Source: JACQWX01 sp041662295 (lineage in GTDB: Bacteria; Elusimicrobiota; Elusimicrobia; UBA1565; UBA9628). Taken from it: DNA of 8,406 bases. Numbering within the stretch: the stretch's first letter is position 1; every line of letters starts with the position of its first letter. The stretch spans positions 1 to 8,406 of the forward strand of contig JBAZSR010000168.1 of the NCBI GenBank assembly GCA_041662295.1, in the 5' to 3' direction. Both the position numbers and the translations under genes were made by a program. This document shows, piece by piece, positions 1-6,411 of this stretch. The notes under the pieces were generated by a model. The model searched no databases and was not told the origin of the DNA. It saw only the letters and a program-made list of their open reading frames with translations.

Positions 1-1086
1 ATCGTGTCCGTGGACGGCCGCTCCACCTCAGGCATGACTTTGACGGAGGTCGTCAAGCTCCTGCGGGGACCTGCGGGCGCGAAGGTCGACGTGGCCGTGT
101 GGCGGCCCGGGGTCTCCAAGGAGCAGTCCTTCACCCTCATCCGGGAGTCCGCGGTGGCCGGAGGGACCGCTCAACAGCCGCCGTCCTCGACGGCTCGACG
201 GGACTCCGTGAGGGCGGAGCTCGCGCAGGCGATGCTCGGCGCTGCCGCGCCTCCTGTCCGCGAGAGGCCCGAGGCTCCATCCCAGCCGGTCCCCCCTGCC
301 ATCGCTGCGGCATTCGGCCTCCCGCGGGCGGCCGCCTCGCTGCCGGACACGGATGCGCCGAAGTACCGCCAGGCGCAGCGCCCCGACGACTTCGCGCTGG
401 TGGTCGGCATCGAGAGGTACGCCAAGCTCGTCTCAGCCGAGTTCGCGGAGCGCGACGCTTCGGCCGTGCGCGACCATCTCCTGGCTCTGGGCGTGCCTCA
501 GCGCAACGTCATCTTCCTGATCGGCCAAGCCGCGACCCGCGCGAGCCTCCAGGGTTATCTCGAGGAGTGGCTGCCGAAGAACGTCAAGCCCGGCTCCCGC
601 GTCTACTTCTACTACTCCGGCCACGGCGCGCCCGACCCGAAGACCGGGGACGCATTCCTCGTGCCCTGGGACGGGGATCCCATGTTCCTGAAGTCCTCGG
701 CCTACCCCCTGCGGGACCTCATCGCCCGGCTCTCGGGCTTGGGCGCGGCCGAGGTCCTGGTGGCCTTGGACTCCTGCTTCTCCGGCGCCGGCGGCCGCTC
801 CGTGCTGGCCAAGGGGAGCCGCCCCCTGGTCGCCAAGGTCAAGGACATCGGTTTGCCCGAGGGAGGCGTCAGCCTCCTGACCGCGGCCTCGGGCGACGAG
901 ACCACGGCCACGCTCGAGGACGCCCGGCACGGGGTCTTCACCTATCATCTGCTCCGGGCCTTGAACGAGGGCAAGCGCGGGACCAAGGACCTCTACGAGT
1001 ACCTCAAGCCCAGGGTGTCCGACGACGCCCGGCGTCAGAACCGCGAGCAGACCCCGGGGTTCAGCGGAAGTGACCTCTCCTTCTGA
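1..1086 (+). CDS. PDZ-caspase (C14-like) peptidase, 5'-truncated
   Basis: The reading frame is open at the window edge, so the true start lies upstream; an internal GTG at 4 is unlikely to be the start. Using window residue numbers, residues 1 to about 50 are the end of a PDZ-type domain: SVDGRST, then a helix ending in LLRGPAGAKVDV, the pattern seen in PDZ domains of processing proteases. A Pro/Ala/Arg-rich linker follows (about 50-125). A caspase-like domain runs from about 129 to 360. Its strand FALVVGIERY, the catalytic-His motif YYSGHG (H208) and the catalytic-Cys motif DSCFSG (C259) are all intact, followed by LLTAASGDE and a typical C-terminal YEYLKPRV helix. Family members are cysteine endopeptidases that cut after basic or acidic residues; the substrate here is unknown. 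The PDZ part presumably binds a partner or peptide terminus. Whether there is an N-terminal signal peptide, which would decide location, cannot be seen. The gene ends with TGA at 1084-1086 and runs into the GH13 gene. Confidence 0.88.
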   Translation: MVSVDGRSTSGMTLTEVVKLLRGPAGAKVDVAVWRPGVSKEQSFTLIRESAVAGGTAQQPPSSTARRDSVRAELAQAMLGAAAPPVRERPEAPSQPVPPAIAAAFGLPRAAASLPDTDAPKYRQAQRPDDFALVVGIERYAKLVSAEFAERDASAVRDHLLALGVPQRNVIFLIGQAATRASLQGYLEEWLPKNVKPGSRVYFYYSGHGAPDPKTGDAFLVPWDGDPMFLKSSAYPLRDLIARLSGLGAAEVLVALDSCFSGAGGRSVLAKGSRPLVAKVKDIGLPEGGVSLLTAASGDETTATLEDARHGVFTYHLLRALNEGKRGTKDLYEYLKPRVSDDARRQNREQTPGFSGSDLSF

Positions 1087-2653
1087 AGACCTGCCGCCCT
1101 TGCGGCAGGTCGTGCCCGAGCCCAAGCCTCTGCATCTCCCCCGGCCCTGGACCGACGATGTCGTCTACATGGTCCTGCTCGACCGGTTCCACCGCGAGGG
1201 CGGCCCGGAGCCTAAGGCGCCCTGGCACGGCGGCAACATCGCGGGCGTCCGCGCCAAGCTCGACTACCTCCAGGGCCTGGGCGTGACAGCCCTGTGGCTG
1301 AGCCCGGTCTTCAAGAACCAGGACGACGGGTTCCACGGCTACTGGCCCGTGGACTTCCGGGCCGTGGACCCGCGCTTCGGGACCCTTGAGGAGCTTCAGG
1401 CCCTCGTCAAGGATTGCCATGGCCGCGGCATGAAGGTCCTGCTCGACATGGTGCTCAACCACGCTGGCTACGAGCATCCCATGACCAAGGATCCGGCCAC
1501 GAGGGACTGGTTCCACCGAGGGCAGTCCATCCGCTGGGTCGACCAGAAGAGCCTCGAGAGGGGCTCCCTGCACGGCCTGCCCGATTTCGCGCAGGAGAAG
1601 CCCGAGGTGGCCTCCTGGCTCATCGACATGACGCTCTGGTGGGTGGAACAGACCGGGGTGGACGGATTTCGCCTCGACGCGGTCAAGCACGTGCCCGCGT
1701 CCTTCTGGAAGAGGTTCTCGAAGGAGGTCTGCGCCCGGCACCCCGAGTTCTTCCTCGTGGGCGAGGTCTTCCGCGGCGTGCCGCGCTACATCGCCCGCTA
1801 CCAGCGGGAGGACGGCATCCACTCCGTGCTCGACGTCCCGTTCGGAGACACAGTGCGTAGTACCCTCGCTCGCGACTGCGAGGAGCCCGGCCCGAGCCTG
1901 TGGTCGCGCTTGAAGGAACTCCGGCGCGAGTACAAGACCATGCTGTTCAACGAGATCATGCGCAAGGTCTTCGCCCGCCGGCCCACGGACATGCGCTGGT
2001 TCTCGCGGCTTCTTGAGTCCGAGGAAGCCTACGCCCACCCGGAGCTCCTGGCGACCTTCATCGACAACCACGACCTCAGCCGCTTCATCTCCGAGGCCGG
2101 GGGCTCGAAAGAGCGTCTCAAGATGGCCCTGGCGGTCCTCTTCTGCTGGCGGGGTATCCCGATCCTGACCTACGGCACGGAGGCGGGCCTCTCCGGACGG
2201 ACCGAGGGCTCCAACAGGGCTCCCATGCCCTTCGGCGCTGACCCTGAGATCGAGGAGCACACGCGCAGGCTCGTCAAGCTCCGGCGGGCCGTGAGCGCCT
2301 TCACCCGGGGCCGCACCATCGAGGTCCTGGCTGACCGCGAGGTCTTCGCCTTCCTCCGGGACGACCACGAGACCCGGGGCCTCTGCGCCCTCAACAACTC
2401 CAGGGCTGCCCAGGAGCGCACCCTGTCCCTGCCCGGCTCAGGCAAGCCCGCGGTCTGGCTGGACGCATCGACGGGCGAGCGCTTGGTCGAGCGCGACGGC
2501 AGTCTGAAGCTTTCCCTTGCCCCGCGCTCGGCGCGGGTCCTGGTCGTGGGGTGGCGGGTCGGAGCGCACGGCGCCTCCGAGCGGCTTTCCGCCTTCAGTC
2601 CCGGTTCGCGGTCGAGCAAGCGCCGCACCCGCCGCGGCGCCAGCCCGGGTTAG
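1070..2653 (+). CDS. GH13 alpha-amylase-family glycosidase
   Basis: This is a 527-residue protein that would hydrolyse or transfer alpha-1,4/1,6-glucosidic bonds in starch, glycogen or maltodextrins. There is no signal peptide, so it is probably cytoplasmic and acts on stored glycogen or imported maltodextrin. The (beta/alpha)8 barrel begins at about residue 27 (VVYMVLLDRF). Conserved regions: I, DMVLNH (126-131); II, GFRLDAVKH with nucleophile D203; III, LVGEVF with acid/base E232; IV, FIDNHD with transition-state Asp D335. The signature HGYWPVDF and VDPRFGT precede region I. A beta-sandwich C-domain occupies roughly 410-500. The last 25 or so residues are Ser/Arg-rich and look like a non-conserved tail. 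The start is uncertain. GTG 1070 overlaps the upstream gene by 17 bp with only a weak ribosome site; in-frame GTG 1112 (residue 15) also precedes the barrel. The precise subfamily (amylase, cyclomaltodextrinase, glucosidase) cannot be set by eye. Confidence 0.93.
   Translation: MTSPSEDLPPLRQVVPEPKPLHLPRPWTDDVVYMVLLDRFHREGGPEPKAPWHGGNIAGVRAKLDYLQGLGVTALWLSPVFKNQDDGFHGYWPVDFRAVDPRFGTLEELQALVKDCHGRGMKVLLDMVLNHAGYEHPMTKDPATRDWFHRGQSIRWVDQKSLERGSLHGLPDFAQEKPEVASWLIDMTLWWVEQTGVDGFRLDAVKHVPASFWKRFSKEVCARHPEFFLVGEVFRGVPRYIARYQREDGIHSVLDVPFGDTVRSTLARDCEEPGPSLWSRLKELRREYKTMLFNEIMRKVFARRPTDMRWFSRLLESEEAYAHPELLATFIDNHDLSRFISEAGGSKERLKMALAVLFCWRGIPILTYGTEAGLSGRTEGSNRAPMPFGADPEIEEHTRRLVKLRRAVSAFTRGRTIEVLADREVFAFLRDDHETRGLCALNNSRAAQERTLSLPGSGKPAVWLDASTGERLVERDGSLKLSLAPRSARVLVVGWRVGAHGASERLSAFSPGSRSSKRRTRRGASPG
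1088..1111. repeat. Perfect 10-bp inverted repeat (hairpin)
   Basis: The left arm GACCTGCCGC (1088-1097) and right arm GCGGCAGGTC (1102-1111) pair perfectly across a 4-nt loop, CCTT. The hairpin begins one base after the caspase stop codon (1084-1086). It would be a very stable RNA stem, but no T-run follows, so it is not a canonical intrinsic terminator. If the GH13 gene starts at GTG 1112 rather than GTG 1070, the stem is exactly intergenic and abuts that start. It could then attenuate, stabilise mRNA ends or modulate initiation. Its presence is directly visible; its function is not. Confidence 0.6.
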
Positions 2654-3771
2654 CGCTTCTTCACCCTGTTGTTCTGGTTGCGATCCCGGGAGGCAGGCAG
2701 GGCCTTCTCGTTCTTGAGGCGGTCCACTTCGGCGCGGGCTCGCGCTTCTCTCTGACGGAAGTCCTGGGCCGCCTCCGCGCTCTCCGTGCTCGCGGACCAG
2801 TCCTGGAAGGAGTGATAGCCGAAGAAGGCCCCGCCGCCGATGCCTCCCCCCACGGCCGCCACGCAGAGGTAGCCTGCCGCGACGGGGATGGCGATCCAGC
2901 CTGCCACGGCCGCGACGAGCACGCCCGCGCCCACGACTCCTACTGCGCCCAGCACGGCGGCTGTCTTGCCCTCCTCCCGCATGGTCGCGTCCTTCTTGAG
3001 GGCGTCTAGATCGTTTTCCTGGGCGCTCTGCCGGAAACGCGCGGCGTCCTGCTCGTGCTTCTTGATCAGCGCGGTCAATTCGGCGCGAGGCAGGGGTCCT
3101 AAAGTCTCCCCATCACGGGCGGTGCCCCGTGCGCTTGATTGACCTTCGGGAAGGGCGCTCTCGTCTGTCCGGTTGTCTGAGAACGCGTTCAATGCGGTCT
3201 TGAGGTTGCGATTGATGCTCTGAGCAGCCATCCCCATCCTCGGCCTAGGTCCTTCGCCAGGATTGGCTCCGCTGCTGCCCGGGGCATCTCCCACGTTCTC
3301 CGCGGACCTCTCCGACCGCTCCCCGCATTGGCGCAAAACGCGCGCCAGCTCCGGGGAGAACATCCCGGCCTTTGCGAGCTTGGATTCCCAGGAGCCGTCC
3401 GCGAGGGCTTGGGCGACCTCGTCGTCGGTCATGTTGCGCAGCGGCACATAGTGTTTTTTTACGGCCTCCAGCAGGCTGGTCCGGTAGGACCGGCTCTTCT
3501 GAGGCCAATCATTCGCCCATACCGCTTCCGGCGTTTTGCTGCGCATCGTCCGTTCGAGCAGGTCCGCGAGTTCGGGCGTGATAAAGTCGGAGGCCTGGCC
3601 GGCGGTCTCTGGGTCCTCGGAGGAGCAGGCCTTGAGGAATGTGTCGATCTCAGCGGGCTTGGGCAGGCTTGAATCATTGCCCACGCAGGGCTTCGATCCG
3701 GCGAAGACAGGGGAAGCGATGATTGCGGAGAGGGCGATTCCTGAAATCAGGGACTTCGTGTCTGTCGACAT
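2650..3771 (-). CDS. Unrecognised exported protein with hydrophobic hairpin
   Basis: I do not recognise this 373-residue protein. Residues 1-24 look like a Sec signal peptide: one Lys, a hydrophobic core ISGIALSAIIAS, and an AxA-like site PVFA before G25. There is no lipobox. Residues 35-150 are predicted helical and soluble, with TPELADLLERTM and EVAQALADGSWESKLAKAGMF. Residues 155-225 are Gly/Ser/Pro-rich, low-complexity linker. A charged helix (229-268) leads into a long Ala/Gly/Val segment (271-318), long enough for two membrane spans and containing a GGGIGGG turn. A charged, Ala/Glu/Arg-rich coiled-coil-like tail (327-355) and a basic end (VKKR) follow. Four Cys are present (29, 49, 149, 303). 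The ATG at 3771 is preceded on the coding strand by TGAGGATTCCCC, a plausible ribosome site. The gene converges on the GH13 gene with 4 bp overlap. It has its own promoter and seems independent of the hydrogenase operon. A secreted or envelope-anchored role is inference only. Confidence 0.8.
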   Translation of the reverse strand: MSTDTKSLISGIALSAIIASPVFAGSKPCVGNDSSLPKPAEIDTFLKACSSEDPETAGQASDFITPELADLLERTMRSKTPEAVWANDWPQKSRSYRTSLLEAVKKHYVPLRNMTDDEVAQALADGSWESKLAKAGMFSPELARVLRQCGERSERSAENVGDAPGSSGANPGEGPRPRMGMAAQSINRNLKTALNAFSDNRTDESALPEGQSSARGTARDGETLGPLPRAELTALIKKHEQDAARFRQSAQENDLDALKKDATMREEGKTAAVLGAVGVVGAGVLVAAVAGWIAIPVAAGYLCVAAVGGGIGGGAFFGYHSFQDWSASTESAEAAQDFRQREARARAEVDRLKNEKALPASRDRNQNNRVKKR

Positions 3772-3802
3772 GGGGAATCCTCAGGACCCCGCAGGGCTTG
3801 AT

Positions 3803-3815
3803 GCCATAGTATGGC
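3803..3815. repeat. 13-bp palindrome over the -10 box
   Basis: GCCATA and TATGGC flank a single central G (3803-3815), a perfect 6-bp-arm palindrome that covers the candidate -10 box of the exported-protein gene. Its placement suits an operator where a dimeric repressor would block RNA polymerase, but it may be chance. No second copy was noticed in the window. Confidence 0.3.
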
Positions 3816-3836
3816 CCCTGGGATGGATCTTGTCAA
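3808..3836 (-). promoter_or_regulatory. Candidate sigma70-type promoter for the 2650-3771 gene
   Basis: On the minus strand a perfect -35 box TTGACA (3831-3836) is followed, after a 17-bp spacer, by the -10 hexamer CATACT (3808-3813). A 19-bp spacing alternative is TACTAT (4 of 6 matches). The -10 lies about 36 bp upstream of the ATG at 3771. The -35 box overlaps the TGA stop (3833-3835) of the hydrogenase maturation protease gene. The exported-protein gene therefore probably fires on its own as well as by any read-through. Confidence 0.55.
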
Positions 3837-4294
3837 CCCTTCAACAAGCGTTCGACGGCCAAGGAGACATACTCCCCGAGGCGGGTCTCCAGGGCGGGAG
3901 AGAGGCCCATGCCGGGCTCGACGGAGAAAGGCTCGATGCCCATGAAGGTCAGGGGCGGGACAGCCACTCCAGCGGCCCGGGCAAGGGCCAGGGACTCGAA
4001 GAGGTCCCCCCCGTGCGTTGAGATGCCTCCTGGGGCTTTGACGCTCTCGGCTTCCTCAGGGGTGAAGAACCGGATGCTACCGGGCTCCAGGCCCATGCGG
4101 GCTGAGTCCACCACGAGGATGGCTTCCGTGCCGGGCTCGAAGTAGCCCAGGAGGTCGACCCAGCCTCCTCTTAAGGCCACGGCCTGGAAGCCGTGTTTGG
4201 CGTCCAGGCCGTCTCCAGCAGCCTTCTCCGCGACCCGCAGGCCGATGCCGTCATCCGAGGCGGCATGCGAGCCTGCGCCGATGAGGTACTTCAA
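3833..4294 (-). CDS. [NiFe] hydrogenase maturation protease (HyaD/HybD/HoxW type, peptidase M52)
   Basis: This 153-residue protein is the endopeptidase that removes the C-terminal peptide of the hydrogenase large subunit after Ni insertion, in the cytoplasm. The start YLIGAGSHAASDDGIGL is the family's N-terminal glycine-rich motif. The metal-binding residues of E. coli HybD (E16, D62, H93) correspond by position to D15 (in DDG), D63 (in VVDSARMG) and H94 (in STHGGD). Length is normal for the family. The start codon is inferred to be TTG at 4294, overlapping the HydA stop in a TTGA arrangement. The frame is open further upstream, but there it runs antiparallel-free through hydA in another register with no family similarity, and no ATG occurs before residue 67. 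Translational coupling to hydA is therefore likely. It is the last gene of the operon, and its partner substrate is directly upstream. The usual GxGN is GAGS here, as in some HoxW-like members. Confidence 0.9.
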   Translation of the reverse strand: MKYLIGAGSHAASDDGIGLRVAEKAAGDGLDAKHGFQAVALRGGWVDLLGYFEPGTEAILVVDSARMGLEPGSIRFFTPEEAESVKAPGGISTHGGDLFESLALARAAGVAVPPLTFMGIEPFSVEPGMGLSPALETRLGEYVSLAVERLLKG

Positions 4295-5607
4295 CGCGTG
4301 AACTTCACGTCGAGATAGTGGGTGGAGCAGGAGATGCACGGGTCGTAGGCCCGCACCAGCATCTCGAGCGCGAGCTCCATCTCCTTCTCGCCCTTGCCGG
4401 CCTTCACGAGCTCGGGCACGAGCTTCTCGAAGTCCTTCTGGATGTTGCCGTGGTTCTGGTTCGTGGGGATGATGCAGTTGCCCATGAGGCACATCCCGTC
4501 CTTGTCGTACTCGTACTCGTGGAACAGGATGCCGCGGGGCACCTCCACGCCGGCGGCGCCCCTGCCGAACCGGGCGGGCTTGACCGGCGCCTCGTCGCGG
4601 AGGCCCTTCTTGAGGAGCTCGCCGATGAGGCGCAGGCTCTCGTGGACGCTGTGCACGACCTCCACGGCCTGGGCCGCGGTGTTGAGGTACGGGTTGCCGC
4701 ACACGGGCTTCATCCCGAGGGCCTGGGCGACCTTCCTGGCCTCGGGGTGGAGCTGCTCGAAGTTGTTGTTGAACCGGGCCAGGGCGCCGGCAGCGTAGCA
4801 GTCGAGCTTGTTCTTGGTGTATTTGGCGGTGGACTGGGGCACCACGTACTCGTTGGTGACCTTGCGGTAGTCCGAGACCGGCCAGGTAGACTTCGTGCCG
4901 TCGGGCATGCACGAGGAGATGACCCCGTCGTAAAGGCCGTACTCGACCTTGTCGTGGAGCGCGATGTACTCGGTCGGCCTGGAGAAAGCCGGGATCTTGG
5001 GCGCCAGGGCCGCCACGGTCTTGACCGTTGCCTCGAGGTCCGGGACGGCGGAGAGGAGCCGGTCCTTGAGGGCCTGGAGCTCCTTCGCGGTCGGCAGGCT
5101 CGAGAACCCGCCTGGCACCGCCGTGGTCGGGTGCGTGGTGCGGCCGCCGATGAGGGAGCCCCACTCGTGGCCGAGCCTCTTGAGCCGCAAGGCGCAGGTG
5201 ACGACGTCGCCGTGGGTCTTGACCAGGGGAAGGACCGAGGGCGCGCCCACGAGGTCCGGCGCGGCCAGGAAGTAGACGTGCAGGACGTGGGAGTCGAAGT
5301 TCTCCGCGTGCTTGAGGAGCCTGCGCAGGAGGTCCGTCTGCTCCGTGACCTTGATGCCCAGGCTTGCTTCCGTGGCTTTCAGGGAAGCCAGGGTGTGCCC
5401 GATGGAGCAGATGCCGCAGATGCGGCTGGTCACGCGCGCGACCTCGGTGTAGTGGCGGCCGCGCACCATGGCCTCGAAGAAGCGCGGGGCTTCCGGCACC
5501 TGCCACTGGCACTTCGTGACCTTGCCGTTCTTGACGTCGACCTCGATGTTCCCGTGCCCCTCGACTCTGGTGAGGTGGTGGACCCGGACCTTGGCTTCCG
5601 TCGTCAT
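4291..5607 (-). CDS. hydA: Group 3b-type [NiFe] hydrogenase large (alpha) subunit
   Basis: This 438-residue catalytic subunit carries the Ni-Fe(CN)2CO centre where H2 is oxidised or made. The N-terminus holds HLTRVEGHGNIEV (RVEGHG at 14-19). The L1 motif is RICGICSIGH, with Ni/Fe ligands C64 and C67 and H71. The L2 motif near the C-terminus is DPCISCSTH, with C424, C427 and H430. Family members are cleaved after this His, so the predicted removed peptide is the 8 residues YLDVKFTR. VEVPRG (354-359) and SDYRKV motifs are also typical. There is no signal peptide and the small subunit lacks a Tat leader, so the enzyme is cytosolic. The ATG at 5607 overlaps the hydD stop (ATGA) and is preceded by the strong ribosome site AAGGGGG with 6-nt spacing. 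All four metal-binding Cys are ordinary Cys codons, so it is not a selenium form. Assignment to group 3b rests on the partner subunits; this subunit alone would only indicate group 3. Confidence 0.95.
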   Translation of the reverse strand: MTTEAKVRVHHLTRVEGHGNIEVDVKNGKVTKCQWQVPEAPRFFEAMVRGRHYTEVARVTSRICGICSIGHTLASLKATEASLGIKVTEQTDLLRRLLKHAENFDSHVLHVYFLAAPDLVGAPSVLPLVKTHGDVVTCALRLKRLGHEWGSLIGGRTTHPTTAVPGGFSSLPTAKELQALKDRLLSAVPDLEATVKTVAALAPKIPAFSRPTEYIALHDKVEYGLYDGVISSCMPDGTKSTWPVSDYRKVTNEYVVPQSTAKYTKNKLDCYAAGALARFNNNFEQLHPEARKVAQALGMKPVCGNPYLNTAAQAVEVVHSVHESLRLIGELLKKGLRDEAPVKPARFGRGAAGVEVPRGILFHEYEYDKDGMCLMGNCIIPTNQNHGNIQKDFEKLVPELVKAGKGEKEMELALEMLVRAYDPCISCSTHYLDVKFTR

Positions 5608-6410
5608 TGCTTTCCCCCTTGCGGCGCGGTCAGCGCCGGGGTCTTGGCGTCGTGCTTGGGCGTGGATGTGCCGCGCTGGTTGGCGGTCCACATCAGCGTC
5701 TTTCCATCGGCGCGGCGCTCGGAGAAGCCGGCCTTCTCCTTGAGGACCTTCTTGAGCGCGGCCTCGTTCGGGTGGTCGACGAACCCGCGGCAGGCCTCGC
5801 AGGGGATGCCGGCCGCTGGGCAGGGCGCGCCGCAGCCCGCGCGGGCGACCTGGCCGAGGCAGTGGTCCCCCTCGTGGTAGCGGCACACGGTCTCGCGCCT
5901 CTTGCACTCCACGCAGACCGGGTGATTCGGGATGACCGGCTCCTTGCCGTGGAGGAGGTGCGAGACGATCTGCAGGACCTCGTACTTGTTGACCGGGCAG
6001 CCGTAGGCGTTGTAGTCCACCTTGATGGCGGCCGAGATCGGGAGCGCCTGGGCGGAGTCGAGGTGGGGCATCCCCGCGTCCTTGCCGTAGACGCACTCCT
6101 TATAGTCCTTCTGGTGGTTCTTGAGGGCGTTGATGCCGGCCGTGGTGGCGCACTGGCCGTAGGCGATGACGATCTTGGCCCGCCGGCGGATGTCCTCCAG
6201 GCGCGCCCGGTCGGCCTCGCGGGTGAAGCTCCCCTCGATGAAGGCCACGTCGATGGGCTCGGTCGTCTTCTCGGAGATCGCCTCGCGGAATTCGACGATC
6301 TCGATGTGGTTGAGGAGTTCCAGGAACGCGGCGTCCCCGAAGTTCGTCATCTCGATCTGGCAGCCTTCGCAGCACGCGAAGTCGAAGAACGCGGCTTTAG
6401 CCTTAGGCAT
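5604..6410 (-). CDS. hydD: [NiFe] hydrogenase small (delta) subunit, three-cluster type
   Basis: This 268-residue electron-relay subunit pairs with HydA. The proximal [4Fe-4S] ligands are the CCEGC motif (C14, C17), C87 in YGQCATTAG and C138 in YGCPVNKYE. Eight further Cys (166, 169, 176, 184, 193, 197, 204, 207), in the pattern PVCVECK...CLG...AGCGAPCP...IPCEACRG, would bind two more [4Fe-4S] clusters, as in the sulfhydrogenase delta subunit. There is no twin-arginine signal, consistent with a cytosolic enzyme. The ATG at 6410 is chosen because it sits one nucleotide after the hydG stop, has GGAG upstream, and matches the family start KAKAAFFDFACC. A TTG at 6428 would add six residues and lie inside hydG. 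The last 30 or so residues are a Pro/Thr/Ala/Lys tail beyond the conserved core. The stop overlaps the hydA start by 4 bp. Confidence 0.94.
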   Translation of the reverse strand: MPKAKAAFFDFACCEGCQIEMTNFGDAAFLELLNHIEIVEFREAISEKTTEPIDVAFIEGSFTREADRARLEDIRRRAKIVIAYGQCATTAGINALKNHQKDYKECVYGKDAGMPHLDSAQALPISAAIKVDYNAYGCPVNKYEVLQIVSHLLHGKEPVIPNHPVCVECKRRETVCRYHEGDHCLGQVARAGCGAPCPAAGIPCEACRGFVDHPNEAALKKVLKEKAGFSERRADGKTLMWTANQRGTSTPKHDAKTPALTAPQGGKQ

Positions 6411-6411
6411 C

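Noticed and set aside
1061..2368. Long open frame antisense to the GH13 gene
   Set aside because: It has no domain motif and a composition (Gly/Leu/Val/Glu/His-rich) typical of a shadow frame in high-GC DNA. The plus frame carries all four GH13 catalytic regions.
1..2653. Caspase plus GH13 as an antiviral or cell-death module
   Set aside because: No gasdermin, nucleotide cyclase, TIR, STAND or other defence partner is visible. Adjacency to a glycosidase alone does not support it.
3785..3830. Intrinsic terminator for the hydrogenase operon
   Set aside because: An imperfect stem (CAGGG plus GCCATA arms) can be drawn, but it has a bulge and no following T-run on the minus strand. The palindrome is better explained as part of the promoter.
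4318..4350. Selenocysteine form of the [NiFe] ligand motif
   Set aside because: Both L2 ligand codons encode ordinary Cys; there is no in-frame TGA.
4295..5512. Protease reading frame extending far upstream through hydA and giving a 559-residue protein
   Set aside because: The upstream part is Arg/Pro/Gly-rich out-of-frame hydA. Family similarity begins exactly at the TTG at 4294.
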